A stretch of DNA of 64,000 nt, from NCBI GenBank assembly GCA_021792555.1, contig JAJYUL010000005.1, positions 62,001-126,000 on the forward strand, read 5' to 3'. The notes beneath the pieces are model-generated. The model worked only from the letters and a program-made list of their open reading frames with translations. It was not told the origin of the DNA and ran no database searches. Shown here piece after piece: positions 15,909 to 24,202 of this stretch. Both the position numbers and the translations under genes were made by a program. Source of the stretch: Pseudomonadota bacterium (lineage in GTDB: Bacteria > Pseudomonadota > Gammaproteobacteria > Steroidobacterales > Steroidobacteraceae). The first letter of the stretch is position 1, and the number at the start of each line of letters is the position of its first letter.

Positions 15909-17114
15909 TCAACGGGAAATCGCCGGTTGCCGCGCCGGACCCTGGGAGGCTGCCGGGCCTGACCCCTGCCCCTGGCGCAGCTGCGCCTGCAGCCGGCGCA
16001 CCATCAGCTGCACGAAGCGCTCGAACAGCGGCTTCAGGTCATGCGGTCCGGGGCTCGCCTCGGGGTGCCCCTGGAAGCCGAACACCGGCCGGTCGGCGAA
16101 CGCGAGCCCCTGCAGAGAGCCGTCGAACAGCGAGCGGTGCGTGGCGCGCACGTTCGCCGGCAGCGTGCTCTCATCGACCGCGAAGCCGTGATTCTGGCTG
16201 GTGATGAGCACCCGGCCGGTCTCGAGGTCCTGCACCGGGTGGTTCGCGCCGTGGTGGCCGAACTTCATCTTCATGGTGCGCGCGCCGCTGGCCAGCCCGA
16301 GGATCTGGTGGCCGAGGCAGATGCCGAAGACCGGCAGGTCGGTCTGCAGAAACTCCCGCGTCGCCTCGATGGCGTAGGTGCACGGCTCCGGATCGCCCGG
16401 GCCGTTGGAGAGGAAGATCCCATCGGGCGCGAGCGCGAGGGCCTCCTCGGCGCGCGTCTCGGCCGGCACCACGGTCATGCGGCAGCCGTAGTCGGCCAGC
16501 AGCCTGAGAATGTTGCGCTTGATGCCGAAGTCGTAGGCCACGACATGCAGCCGCTGGTGCGAGCGCAGCGTGCGCGCGCTCTCCGGCCAGACGCTGCCGT
16601 CATTCCACTGGAAGCTGCGCCGCGTGCTGACCACCTTGGCGAGGTCCATGCCCTTCAGGCCCGGGAACTTGCGCGCCGCGATCACCGCGGCGGAGGCATC
16701 GGCCTTCTCCCCGGTCATGATGCACCCGGCCTGCGCGCCCTGCTCGCGCAGGATGCGCGTCAGACGGCGGGTGTCGATGCCGGCGATGGCGACGATGCGG
16801 CCGCGCTCGAGAAACGCCCCGAGCGACTCGCTGCCGCGCCAGTTGCTCCAGCGCGCCGGCAGGTCGCGCACCACCAGGCCGGCGGCATAGATCTGAGCGG
16901 ACTCCAGGTCCTCGGGCGTCGCTCCGGTGTTACCAATGTGCGGGCAAGTGAGCGTGACGATCTGACGGGCGTAGGACGGGTCGGTGAGAATCTCCTGGTA
17001 CCCCGTCATCGCGGTGTTGAAAACGACTTCGCCCGTGGTGTTGCCTTTGGCACCAATCGACTGGCCGCGGAAGACGGTCCCATCCGCCAGTGCCAGTACT
17101 GCCGGTACGCTCAC
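15909..17114 (-). CDS. carA: Carbamoyl-phosphate synthase small subunit
   Basis: CarA is the glutamine amidotransferase that channels ammonia to CarB. The 401-residue protein has an N-terminal CPSase domain and a C-terminal class I amidotransferase domain with nucleophile VFGICLGHQ and the catalytic histidine in [15 protein letters not shown] glutamine/proline-rich tail of about 20 residues extends past the usual end. The start is GTG at 17114, with GAGAGGA about 9 nt upstream. The 5' leader carries a promoter, repeats, a hairpin and an arginine-rich ORF, listed separately. Confidence 0.97.
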   Translation of the reverse strand: MSVPAVLALADGTVFRGQSIGAKGNTTGEVVFNTAMTGYQEILTDPSYARQIVTLTCPHIGNTGATPEDLESAQIYAAGLVVRDLPARWSNWRGSESLGAFLERGRIVAIAGIDTRRLTRILREQGAQAGCIMTGEKADASAAVIAARKFPGLKGMDLAKVVSTRRSFQWNDGSVWPESARTLRSHQRLHVVAYDFGIKRNILRLLADYGCRMTVVPAETRAEEALALAPDGIFLSNGPGDPEPCTYAIEATREFLQTDLPVFGICLGHQILGLASGARTMKMKFGHHGANHPVQDLETGRVLITSQNHGFAVDESTLPANVRATHRSLFDGSLQGLAFADRPVFGFQGHPEASPGPHDLKPLFERFVQLMVRRLQAQLRQGQGSGPAASQGPARQPAISR

Positions 17115-17133
17115 TTCGATGAATCCTCTCTTC

Positions 17134-17244
17134 TCAGATTGGCTCTCGTTTCAGCCGGCCGGCGAGTCGAGCGCGCCGCGCCACGCAGGACCTTCGGCCC
17201 GTGACCTGCAGATATACAAAGCGGGAGGAGTTCGTAGTGAACAT
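17134..17244 (-). CDS. Possible arginine-rich leader peptide of carA
   Basis: An ATG at 17244 opens a 36-codon ORF ending in TGA 19 nt before the carA GTG. Eight of 36 residues are arginine, including two Arg-Arg pairs. Since arginine is an end product of carbamoyl phosphate, this could be an attenuation peptide. Against it: the GGGAGG Shine-Dalgarno-like sequence touches the ATG instead of sitting 5-9 nt upstream, and GC-rich DNA yields arginine codons by chance. I treat it as a hypothesis. Confidence 0.25.
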   Translation of the reverse strand: MFTTNSSRFVYLQVTGRRSCVARRARLAGRLKREPI

Positions 17245-17252
17245 CCTCCCGC
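17221..17252 (-). promoter_or_regulatory. Strong hairpin in the carA leader, possible attenuator
   Basis: On the minus strand GCGGGAGGA pairs exactly with TCCTCCCGC, and inside it GTTC pairs with GAAC after a single bulged base. This gives 13 base pairs closing a 5-nt loop. It is followed by TTTGTATAT, an imperfect U-tract. It sits about 108 nt before the carA start, inside the predicted transcript. The GCGGG of two upstream repeats could pair with CCCGC of the 3' arm, giving a competing fold. Confidence 0.5.
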
Positions 17253-17260
17253 CTTGCGTG

Positions 17261-17293
17261 GACTAACCCGCACACGAATCGACTAACCCGCAC
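17261..17293. repeat. Two exact 13-bp direct repeats in the carA leader
   Basis: GACTAACCCGCAC occurs at 17261-17273 and again at 17281-17293, with start points 20 bp apart. The repeats fall just after the predicted transcription start of carA. They could be a tandem regulator site (two turns of the helix apart) or RNA elements. Confidence 0.7.
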
Positions 17294-17307
17294 GCGGATC
17301 GGGCGAA

Positions 17308-17336
17308 ATTCTACGGTCCGAGGCTGCGAGTGTCCA
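17308..17336 (-). promoter_or_regulatory. Sigma-70-like promoter of carAB-greA
   Basis: On the minus strand TGGACA (17331-17336) and TAGAAT (17308-17313) are separated by exactly 17 bp. Each matches the consensus at 5 of 6 positions. Transcription would begin near 17300, leaving a leader of about 185 nt before carA. This is the best-formed promoter in the window. Confidence 0.65.
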
Positions 17337-17400
17337 TGGAAAATTCGCCCGCGCCGGGGCCTGCGGCGAGACGGGAAGACGCCGCACGAATTTACGTAAG

Positions 17401-18210
17401 CTATTGATTATCAAATAAAATATCACGCATCGAATAGCGGCCCGCGCGCTGCTGCGCGAGCCAGAGCGCAGCGGTCAGCGCCCCGCGGGCAAACAGGCTC
17501 CGGTCGCTCGCCCGGTGCCCCAGCACGAGCGTTTCGCCCGCCCCGAGAAAGCGCACATCGTGCTCTCCGACCACATCGCCCCCGCGCAGCACGGCGAAGC
17601 CGATCTGCCCCGCACGGCGCGCCCCGGCGCGCTCCCCGCCCGCGCCCGAGAGCGCCTGCTCGCCGGTCAGACCGCGCCCCTCACCGGCCGCCCGCGCCAG
17701 GGCGAGCGCGGTCCCGGAGGGGGCGTCGCGCTTCATCCGGTGATGCGTCTCGAGAATCTCGATGTCGAACGCCTCGGGCAGCACTCGCGCGGCCATGCGC
17801 ACCAGCTCGATGAGCAGCGTGACGCCGAGGCTGGTGTTCGGCGCCACCAGCAGGGGGATGTGCCGCGCCGCATCGGCGAGCTGCGCCTCGAGGTCCTCCG
17901 GGAAGCCCGTGGTGCCGATCAGCAGCGGCGTGCCGGCGGCCCGGCAGGCCGCCACGTGCGCCGCCGTCGCCTGCGGCTGGGAGAAATCGATGGCGACATC
18001 GGCGAGCGCAAGCGCCGCGGGCAGATCGGCGCTCACCGCGATCCCGAGCCGCGCGGCCCCCGCGAGCTCCCCCGCGTCGCGCCCGAGCGCGGCGCTGCCC
18101 GCCGAGGCAACCGCAGCGGTGATGGCAAGGCTGGGGAACTCCCGGGCGGCACGCACCAGGGAATGGCCCATCCGGCCGCTCGCCCCGATGATCGCTGCGC
18201 GGGTGGTCAT
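17401..18210 (-). CDS. dapB: 4-hydroxy-tetrahydrodipicolinate reductase
   Basis: DapB performs the NAD(P)H-dependent step of lysine and diaminopimelate synthesis. The 269-residue protein has the N-terminal nucleotide motif IIGASGRMGHSLV, the block GTTGFPED and the substrate-binding signature EILETHHRMKRDAPSGTAL. The last codons (DILFDNQ) are markedly AT-rich against the rest of the gene. It starts at the ATG at 18210, 9 bp after dnaJ, so it is probably co-transcribed with the chaperone genes. Confidence 0.96.
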   Translation of the reverse strand: MTTRAAIIGASGRMGHSLVRAAREFPSLAITAAVASAGSAALGRDAGELAGAARLGIAVSADLPAALALADVAIDFSQPQATAAHVAACRAAGTPLLIGTTGFPEDLEAQLADAARHIPLLVAPNTSLGVTLLIELVRMAARVLPEAFDIEILETHHRMKRDAPSGTALALARAAGEGRGLTGEQALSGAGGERAGARRAGQIGFAVLRGGDVVGEHDVRFLGAGETLVLGHRASDRSLFARGALTAALWLAQQRAGRYSMRDILFDNQ

Positions 18211-18219
18211 GCGATCGGT

Positions 18220-19344
18220 TCAGACGCCGAAGAAGCGCCGCACGCCCTCGAAGAATCCCTTCTCCCGGGGCGAATGACGGGTGCCGTCCTCCTTCAGGGA
18301 CGCCTCGAGCTTGCGGATCAGCTCCCGCTGCTCGCCCGAGAGGTGCACCGGTGTCTCGACCACGACCCGGCAGAACAGGTCCCCGCGCGAGCCGCCGCGC
18401 ACGGGCTTGACGCCCTTGTCGCGCAGGCGAAAGACGCGCCCGGATTGGGTCTCGGCCGGAATCTTCAGCACCACGTTGCCGTCCAGGGTCGGCACTTCGA
18501 CCGTGCCGCCGAGCGCGGCGGTCGCGAAGCTCACCGGCACTTCGCACGAGAGGTGCTCCCCGTCGCGCTCGAAGATCGGATGCTCGCGCACGCTCACTTC
18601 GACGTACAGATCCCCTGGCGGGCCCCCGTTGCGCCCCGCCTCGCCCTCCCCGGCGAGGCGGATCCGATCGCCCGTATCGACACCGGCCGGAATCTTCACG
18701 GAGAGCTTGCGGGTGCGGCGCACACGTCCCTGCCCGAAGCAGCTGTCGCAGGGGTTGCGGATGATGGTGCCGGCGCCGCGGCACTTCGGGCAGGTCTGCT
18801 GCAGCTGGAAGAAGCCCTGGGAGATGCGCACCTGGCCGCTGCCGCCGCAGGCGTCGCAGGTCAGCGGGGAGCTGCCCTTGGCCGCCCCGGTGCCGTGGCA
18901 GGTCTCGCACTCGACCAGCTTCGGCACCTCGATCTCCACGGTGTGGCCGAAGACGGCCTCGTGCAGGTCGAGCTCGAGTTCGTAGCGCAGATCGGCCCCG
19001 CGAAACACCTGCGCATGCCCGCCGCGGCGCGCCGAACCGAAGATATCGCCGAAAACGTCCCCGAAGATGTCAGCGAACGCGTCCGCCGCGCCGGCCCGCC
19101 CGCGCGCGCCGGCGGCCGCCGCTTCGACCCCGGCGTGGCCGTACTGGTCGTAGGCTGCGCGCTTCTGGGCATCGGTGAGCACCTCGTAGGCCTCCTTGGC
19201 CTCCTTGAAGCGCTCCTCGGCCTCCTGGTCGCCCGGATTGCGGTCCGGGTGATACTTCATGGCGAGACGCCGGTAGGCCTTCTTGATCTCCGCCTCGGTG
19301 GCCGTCTTCGGGACGTCGAGTACCTTGTAGTAGTCTTTCTTCAT
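18220..19344 (-). CDS. dnaJ: Chaperone protein DnaJ
   Basis: DnaJ is the Hsp40 co-chaperone that delivers substrates to DnaK and stimulates its ATPase. The 374-residue protein has the J domain with HPD in [11 protein letters not shown], and a Gly/Phe-Ala rich linker (about residues 75-110). Four zinc-binding CxxCxGxG motifs follow ([32 protein letters not shown]), then the C-terminal substrate-binding domains. The start is the ATG at 19344. A perfect 12-bp hairpin separates it from dnaK. Confidence 0.98.
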   Translation of the reverse strand: MKKDYYKVLDVPKTATEAEIKKAYRRLAMKYHPDRNPGDQEAEERFKEAKEAYEVLTDAQKRAAYDQYGHAGVEAAAAGARGRAGAADAFADIFGDVFGDIFGSARRGGHAQVFRGADLRYELELDLHEAVFGHTVEIEVPKLVECETCHGTGAAKGSSPLTCDACGGSGQVRISQGFFQLQQTCPKCRGAGTIIRNPCDSCFGQGRVRRTRKLSVKIPAGVDTGDRIRLAGEGEAGRNGGPPGDLYVEVSVREHPIFERDGEHLSCEVPVSFATAALGGTVEVPTLDGNVVLKIPAETQSGRVFRLRDKGVKPVRGGSRGDLFCRVVVETPVHLSGEQRELIRKLEASLKEDGTRHSPREKGFFEGVRRFFGV

Positions 19345-19361
19345 GCGTCTCGCACAGCAAT

Positions 19362-19388
19362 AGCGGGGTTCGCAGCGCGAACCCCGCT
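19362..19388 (-). promoter_or_regulatory. Perfect 12-bp hairpin between dnaK and dnaJ
   Basis: AGCGGGGTTCGC (19362-19373) and GCGAACCCCGCT (19377-19388) are exact inverted repeats around a 3-nt loop. In the dnaK-dnaJ transcript this forms a stable hairpin 18 nt before the dnaJ ATG. There is no T-run after it, so it looks more like a stability or processing element that lowers dnaJ output relative to dnaK than a terminator. Confidence 0.65.
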
Positions 19389-19416
19389 CACTATAACGGC
19401 TCGGTCAGCTTTTCGG

Positions 19417-21378
19417 TCAGGAGGCCTTGCGCCCCTTGTCCTTGACCTCCTCGAACTCCGCGTCGACGACGTCCTCCTTGCCGCCGGCACCGCCTGCGGA
19501 AGCGCCCGCCGCCTCCGGGCCCGGGCCCGCCGCACCGGCCGCACCGGCGGCCGCACCGGCCTCACCGGCGTAGGCTTTCTGCGCGATGCCGCTCGAGGCC
19601 TGCGCGAGCGCCTCGGTCTTCTTCTCGATCACCTCGCGGTCGTCGCCCTTGAGCGCCGTGCGCAGATCGGAGATCGCCGACTCGACGCTGGCGCGCTCGC
19701 TCGCCTCGACTTTCTCGCCGAGGTCCTTCAGGCTGCGCTCCACGGCGTGGATCATGGCGTCGGCCTTGTTGCGCGTCTCGACCAGCTCGCGGAAGCGCTT
19801 GTCCTCGGCGGCATGCGCCTCGGCGTCGCGCACCATGCGCTTGATCTCGTCCTCGTTGAGGCCGCTTGAGGCCTTGATGACGATCTTCTGCTCGCGCCCG
19901 GTCGCCTTGTCCTTGGCCGACACGTTGAGAATGCCGTTGGCGTCGATGTCGAAAGACACCTCGATCTGCGGCATGCCGCGCGGCGCCGGCGGAATGTCCG
20001 ACAGGTCGAACTTGCCGAGCGACTTGTTGTCGGCCGCCCGCTCGCGCTCGCCCTGCAGCACGTGGATGGTCACTGCGGTCTGACTGTCATCGGCGGTGGA
20101 GAACACCTGCGAGGCCTTGGTCGGAATCGTGGTGTTCTTCTCGATGAGCTTGGTCATCACCCCGCCCAAGGTCTCGATGCCGAGCGACAGCGGCGTCACG
20201 TCGAGCAGCAGCACGTCCTTGACCTCGCCTGCGAGCACGCCGGCCTGGATCGCAGCGCCGACCGCAACCGCCTCATCGGGGTTGACGTCCTTGCGCGGCT
20301 CACGGCCGAAGAAATCCTTCACGTACTTCTGCACGAGCGGCATGCGGGTCTGGCCGCCGACCAGGATGACCTCCGCGATGTCGCCGGCCGAGACACCCGC
20401 ATCCTTCAGCGCGGTGCGGCACGGCGCAATGGTCTTCTGCACCAGCTCCTCGACCAGCGCTTCGAGTTTGGCGCGGGTGAGCTTGACGGCCAGGTGCTTC
20501 GGGCCCGAGGCGTCCGCCGTGATGTACGGCAGATTGATCTCGGTCTGCTGCGTCGAGGACAGCTCGATCTTCGCCTTCTCGGCGGCCTCCTTCAGGCGCT
20601 GCATGGCGAGGGGGTCCTTGCGCACGTCGACGCCGGATTCCTTCAGGAACTCCTCGGCGAGGAAATTGATGATGCGCAGGTCGAAGTCCTCGCCGCCGAG
20701 GAACGTATCGCCGTTGGTCGAGAGCACCTCGAACTGGTGCTCCCCGTCGATCTCGGCGATCTCGATGATGGAGATGTCGAACGTGCCGCCGCCCAAGTCG
20801 TACACCGCGATCTTGCGGTCCCCGCCCTGCTTGTCGAGCCCGTAGGCGAGCGAGGCGGCGGTCGGCTCATTGATGATGCGCTTGACCTCCAGGCCCGCGA
20901 TGCGCCCGGCGTCCTTGGTCGCCTGGCGCTGCGAGTCGTTAAAGTACGCCGGCACCGTGATCACCGCCTCGGTGACCGGCTCGCCGAGGTAGTCCTCGGC
21001 GGTCTTCTTCATCTTCATCAGCACGCGTGCGGAGATCTCCGGCGGGGCCATCTTCTTGCCCTGCACCTCGACCCAGGCATCGCCGTTGTCGGCGCGCGCG
21101 ATCTTGTAGGGCACCATCTTCGCGTCACGCTGAACGACTTCGTCCTCGAACTTCCGTCCGATGAGCCGCTTGATGGCGAACAGCGTGTTCTGCGGGTTGG
21201 TGACCGCCTGACGCTTGGCCGGCTGGCCCACCAGCACCTCGTTGTCCTTGGTGAAGGCGACGATCGAGGGAGTCGTGCGGTCGCCCTCGCTGTTCTCGAT
21301 CACCCGGGGCTTGCCGCCCTCCATGATGGCCACGCAGGAATTCGTGGTGCCGAGGTCGATGCCGATTACCTTTGCCAT
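19417..21378 (-). CDS. dnaK: Chaperone protein DnaK (Hsp70)
   Basis: DnaK is the ATP-dependent Hsp70 chaperone. The 653-residue product has the N-terminal [14 protein letters not shown] phosphate loop, the ATPase signatures [15 protein letters not shown] and [11 protein letters not shown], and the linker [14 protein letters not shown] beta-sandwich/helical lid follows, then a Gly/Ala-rich tail ending [13 protein letters not shown]. It is flanked by grpE upstream and dnaJ downstream, all on the minus strand. Confidence 0.98.
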   Translation of the reverse strand: MAKVIGIDLGTTNSCVAIMEGGKPRVIENSEGDRTTPSIVAFTKDNEVLVGQPAKRQAVTNPQNTLFAIKRLIGRKFEDEVVQRDAKMVPYKIARADNGDAWVEVQGKKMAPPEISARVLMKMKKTAEDYLGEPVTEAVITVPAYFNDSQRQATKDAGRIAGLEVKRIINEPTAASLAYGLDKQGGDRKIAVYDLGGGTFDISIIEIAEIDGEHQFEVLSTNGDTFLGGEDFDLRIINFLAEEFLKESGVDVRKDPLAMQRLKEAAEKAKIELSSTQQTEINLPYITADASGPKHLAVKLTRAKLEALVEELVQKTIAPCRTALKDAGVSAGDIAEVILVGGQTRMPLVQKYVKDFFGREPRKDVNPDEAVAVGAAIQAGVLAGEVKDVLLLDVTPLSLGIETLGGVMTKLIEKNTTIPTKASQVFSTADDSQTAVTIHVLQGERERAADNKSLGKFDLSDIPPAPRGMPQIEVSFDIDANGILNVSAKDKATGREQKIVIKASSGLNEDEIKRMVRDAEAHAAEDKRFRELVETRNKADAMIHAVERSLKDLGEKVEASERASVESAISDLRTALKGDDREVIEKKTEALAQASSGIAQKAYAGEAGAAAGAAGAAGPGPEAAGASAGGAGGKEDVVDAEFEEVKDKGRKAS

Positions 21379-21470
21379 GATCTGCTCCGCCGAAAATTCA
21401 GTTGCTTAGGGGTTCGCTGGAGTCTTTCTGGGGGTAGGCCTTGCCGATTCAAGGGCTTTGGGGACAATCC

Positions 21471-22034
21471 CTAGGCCCCGGCCGGGGCCTTGGCCACGAT
21501 CACGCGGGCCGGGCGCAGCAGCCGGCCGTTGAGCTCGAAGCCGGTCTGCACCACCTGCAGGACGGTATTCGGCTCGGCGCTCGCGGACTCCTGCGCCAGC
21601 ATGGCCTCGTGCCGGGCCGGGTCGAACGGCTCGCCGAGCGGCCGGATGGGGGTCACGCCGAGCTTCTCGAGGGCCTTGGCGAGCAGCTTCAGCGTGGCCT
21701 CCTGGCCCTGCTTGAGGCTGCTGACGTCGGCTTCGACCTGATCGGCGCTGCGCACGGCCAGCTCCAGGCTGTCCTGCACCGGCAGCAGCTCGGCGGCGAA
21801 CTTCTCCAGTCCGTAGCGGTTGGCCGCCTCGATGTCGCGCTGGGCGCGCTTGCGCACGTTGTCGAGCTCGGCCACCGCGCGCAGGTACTGCTCCCAATGC
21901 TCGCGGGCGCGCTGCTCGGCCTGCGCGAGCGCCTGCTGCAGCTGCGCCAGCTCCGTCAGCGGGGCGGCGCCCTCGTCTGCGGCGCCCGATCGCGCCTCGT
22001 CCGCCGGGCTCGTGCCGGCCTGCTCAGTGCTCAT
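21471..22034 (-). CDS. grpE: Nucleotide exchange factor GrpE
   Basis: GrpE releases ADP from DnaK. The 187-residue protein has a long N-terminal coiled coil (about residues 30-95, rich in Gln/Ala/Glu/Arg) and a C-terminal beta domain with the family signature VLQVVQTGFELNGRLLRPARVIV. The start is the ATG at 22034, with AGGAAAGAGG upstream. A heat-shock type promoter precedes it, so grpE-dnaK-dnaJ can be transcribed separately from hrcA. Confidence 0.97.
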   Translation of the reverse strand: MSTEQAGTSPADEARSGAADEGAAPLTELAQLQQALAQAEQRAREHWEQYLRAVAELDNVRKRAQRDIEAANRYGLEKFAAELLPVQDSLELAVRSADQVEADVSSLKQGQEATLKLLAKALEKLGVTPIRPLGEPFDPARHEAMLAQESASAEPNTVLQVVQTGFELNGRLLRPARVIVAKAPAGA

Positions 22035-22112
22035 CGGCAATCCTCTTTCCTGATGTGAACGTGAAGCCAAAACAGCGCCCCGCGGCGCTCGCCGCGCGGC
22101 GTTCAGCGCTCG

Positions 22113-22140
22113 GTGTGGGGATCAGCGCCGCGAATTCAAG
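22113..22140 (-). promoter_or_regulatory. Probable sigma-32 heat-shock promoter before grpE
   Basis: On the minus strand CTTGAA (22135-22140) is followed after 14 bp by CCCCACAC (22113-22120). This closely matches the RpoH consensus CTTGAA-N(11-16)-CCCCATnT. The -35 lies inside the last codons of hrcA, and the -10 lies about 80 bp before the grpE ATG. Confidence 0.7.
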
Positions 22141-23183
22141 GCGGCGCCGAGCAGTTTAGCCGTCATGTCCACGATGGGGATGACCCGCTCGTAGGCCATC
22201 CGGGTCGGCCCGATGACCCCGAGCACGCCGAACGCCGAGCCCGGCTGCCCGTACGGGGCGGTGACCACGCTGCAGTCATCGAGAATGCGGTAGCCGGATT
22301 CGTGGCCGATGAAGATCTGCACCCCCTCGGCGCGCAGGCTCTGGTCGAGCAGGTGCAGGAAGTCGCGCTTCTCGTTGAACGCCTCGAACAGCCGGCGCAG
22401 CCGCTCGACGCTCGAGAGCTCCGCGACGCTCATGAGATTGGTCTCGCCCTTGATGACGTACTCGAGCTCCCCGCCCTGCGCGCCCGTCTCGAACACGTGC
22501 TGCGCCATCGAGATGGCATCGAGCATCACCTGGTTCATGTGCGCGCGGGTCTCGCTCAACTGCCGCAGGATCTCCTGGCGCACCTCATCGAGCGAGCGAC
22601 CGCGGAACTGATCATTGAGGAAGTTCGAGGCGCGCCTGAGCTCATCGGGAGAGTAGTAGCGCTCGAGCTGGATGATGCGGTTCTGCACCTCGCGCTCCCC
22701 GTACACCAGCACCACCAGCACGCGGTTCTCCGAGAGCCCCACGAACTCGATCTGGGTGATCGAGGCCTGGGTGGGGCGCGGCAACGTCACCACGCCGGCG
22801 AGGCGCGTCAAGCTCGAGAGCAGCTGCGAGACGGTGCTCACCAGGTCCCGGCCGCTCTCGCGCAGCGCCTCGAACTGCCGTTCGATCTCGGCCGCTGCGG
22901 CCGCCTCGAGCGGCTGCACGTGCAGCAGCGAGTCGACGAAGAACCGGTAGCCCTTGTCGGTCGGGATCCGTCCGGCGGAGGTGTGCGGGGAGGCGACGAA
23001 CCCGAGCTCCTCCAGATCGGCCATCACGTTGCGGATGGTCGCCGAGGACAGCTGCAGCCCCGACTCGCGCGACAAGGCGCGCGAGCCGACCGGCTGGCCG
23101 TCGCGGATGTAGCTCTCCACCAGCACGCGCAGCAGGTGCTGCGCGCGCTCGTTCAGTTGTTCGTCCCGGCCGTCTTGCGTCAT
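22122..23183 (-). CDS. hrcA: Heat-inducible transcription repressor HrcA
   Basis: HrcA is the CIRCE-binding repressor of class I heat-shock genes. The 353-residue protein has an N-terminal winged helix (about residues 1-75, with SRALSRESGLQLSSATIRN and the following ADLEELGFVASPHTSAGRIP). A GAF-like dimerisation domain follows, with IGPTRMAYERVIPIVD near the C-terminus. I saw no CIRCE inverted repeat in this window; its targets (for example groESL) may be elsewhere. It is divergent from nadK. Confidence 0.96.
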   Translation of the reverse strand: MTQDGRDEQLNERAQHLLRVLVESYIRDGQPVGSRALSRESGLQLSSATIRNVMADLEELGFVASPHTSAGRIPTDKGYRFFVDSLLHVQPLEAAAAAEIERQFEALRESGRDLVSTVSQLLSSLTRLAGVVTLPRPTQASITQIEFVGLSENRVLVVLVYGEREVQNRIIQLERYYSPDELRRASNFLNDQFRGRSLDEVRQEILRQLSETRAHMNQVMLDAISMAQHVFETGAQGGELEYVIKGETNLMSVAELSSVERLRRLFEAFNEKRDFLHLLDQSLRAEGVQIFIGHESGYRILDDCSVVTAPYGQPGSAFGVLGVIGPTRMAYERVIPIVDMTAKLLGAALNSRR

Positions 23184-23293
23184 AAGTGTACGACCGCGCG
23201 CGATTGCCGCTCTCGCGCAGCCGCTGGTCTCAAACTATAGTCGCGGCACGCGAGCGTCAAGCAACCGGCCCCTCGTCCTGCTAGGATTTTCCG
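23184..23293. promoter_or_regulatory. Divergent hrcA/nadK control region
   Basis: The 110-bp gap has the 8-bp palindrome ACTATAGT (around 23235-23242), which gives a TATAGT -10 on both strands. For hrcA, TTGACG lies upstream with a short 15-bp spacer. For nadK a second box, TAGGAT at 23282-23287, sits 6 bases before the ATG, compatible with a leaderless transcript. Promoter strength cannot be judged from sequence. Confidence 0.4.
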
Positions 23294-24175
23294 ATGACCC
23301 CTCCCCGCATTTGCGCGCTGGTCGGCCGATTCTCGGATCCGCGGGTGGCCGAGTCCGCCCAGGCCGTGCTCGCGCATCTGGCCGGCCGGGGCGTGCCGGT
23401 GCGGGTGGATGCGGCCGCGGCGCTCGCGGGCAGCCCGGGGGCGATCGGCGTGCCGCTCGCGGAGCTCGGCCGCAGCGCCGATCTGATGATCGCGGTGGGC
23501 GGTGACGGCACGCTGCTCTATGCGGCCGGCCTCGTGGCGCGCCACGGAGTGCCGCTCCTCGGCATCAACCGCGGCCGCCTCGGGTTTCTCACCGACGTGA
23601 TGCCCCAGGACATTCCCGAATGCCTCGATGCGGCGCTGGCCGGACGGCTCGATGCCGACGAGCGCCCGCTGCTGCTGGCGAGACTGCATCAGGCCGACGG
23701 GGGCAGCAGCGAGTGCCTCGCCCTGAACGACGTCGTGCTGCAGAAGCTCGCCACGGGACGCATGCTCGATTTCGAGACCCGCGTGGCGGGCCGCTACGTC
23801 AATACGCATGCCGGCGACGGCATCGTGGTGGCGAGCGCCACCGGCTCGACCGCCTACGCGCTCTCCTGCGGCGGGCCGATCATCGAGCCGCAGCTCGACA
23901 TCGTCGTGCTCGCCCCGATCTGTCCGCACACCCTCTCGGACCGCCCCATCGTGGTCTCGGGCCGCTCGGTGGTCGAGATTCGCCTGCTCGAGCGGCCCGA
24001 CACGCGCGCGCAGGTGACCTGCGACGGCACCATTCTCGGCACGCTCGTGCCGGGCGAGCGCCTGCAGATCCAGCGCGCCGCCGAGCGCATCACGCTGCTG
24101 CATCCGCCCGGGCACGAGTACTTCCGCCTGCTGCGCTCGAAGCTGCACTGGGGCCGGGGCGACATCGAGCGCTGA
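23294..24175 (+). CDS. nadK: NAD kinase
   Basis: NadK phosphorylates NAD to NADP. The 293-residue protein has the signature GGDGTLL, the NTD region in NTHAGDGIVVASATGSTAYALSCGG-type sequence, and the typical LGINRGRLGFLTD. The start is the ATG at 23294, with no Shine-Dalgarno and a -10-like hexamer directly upstream. It is followed by recN after 27 bp, as in E. coli and Pseudomonas. Confidence 0.97.
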   Translation: MTPPRICALVGRFSDPRVAESAQAVLAHLAGRGVPVRVDAAAALAGSPGAIGVPLAELGRSADLMIAVGGDGTLLYAAGLVARHGVPLLGINRGRLGFLTDVMPQDIPECLDAALAGRLDADERPLLLARLHQADGGSSECLALNDVVLQKLATGRMLDFETRVAGRYVNTHAGDGIVVASATGSTAYALSCGGPIIEPQLDIVVLAPICPHTLSDRPIVVSGRSVVEIRLLERPDTRAQVTCDGTILGTLVPGERLQIQRAAERITLLHPPGHEYFRLLRSKLHWGRGDIER

Positions 24176-24202
24176 GCGGCCCGCTGCACCGATCCATCCA
24201 CC

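Noticed and set aside
22035-23293. CIRCE element for HrcA
   Set aside because: No TTAGCACTC-N9-GAGTGCTAA-like repeat is present before hrcA or grpE.
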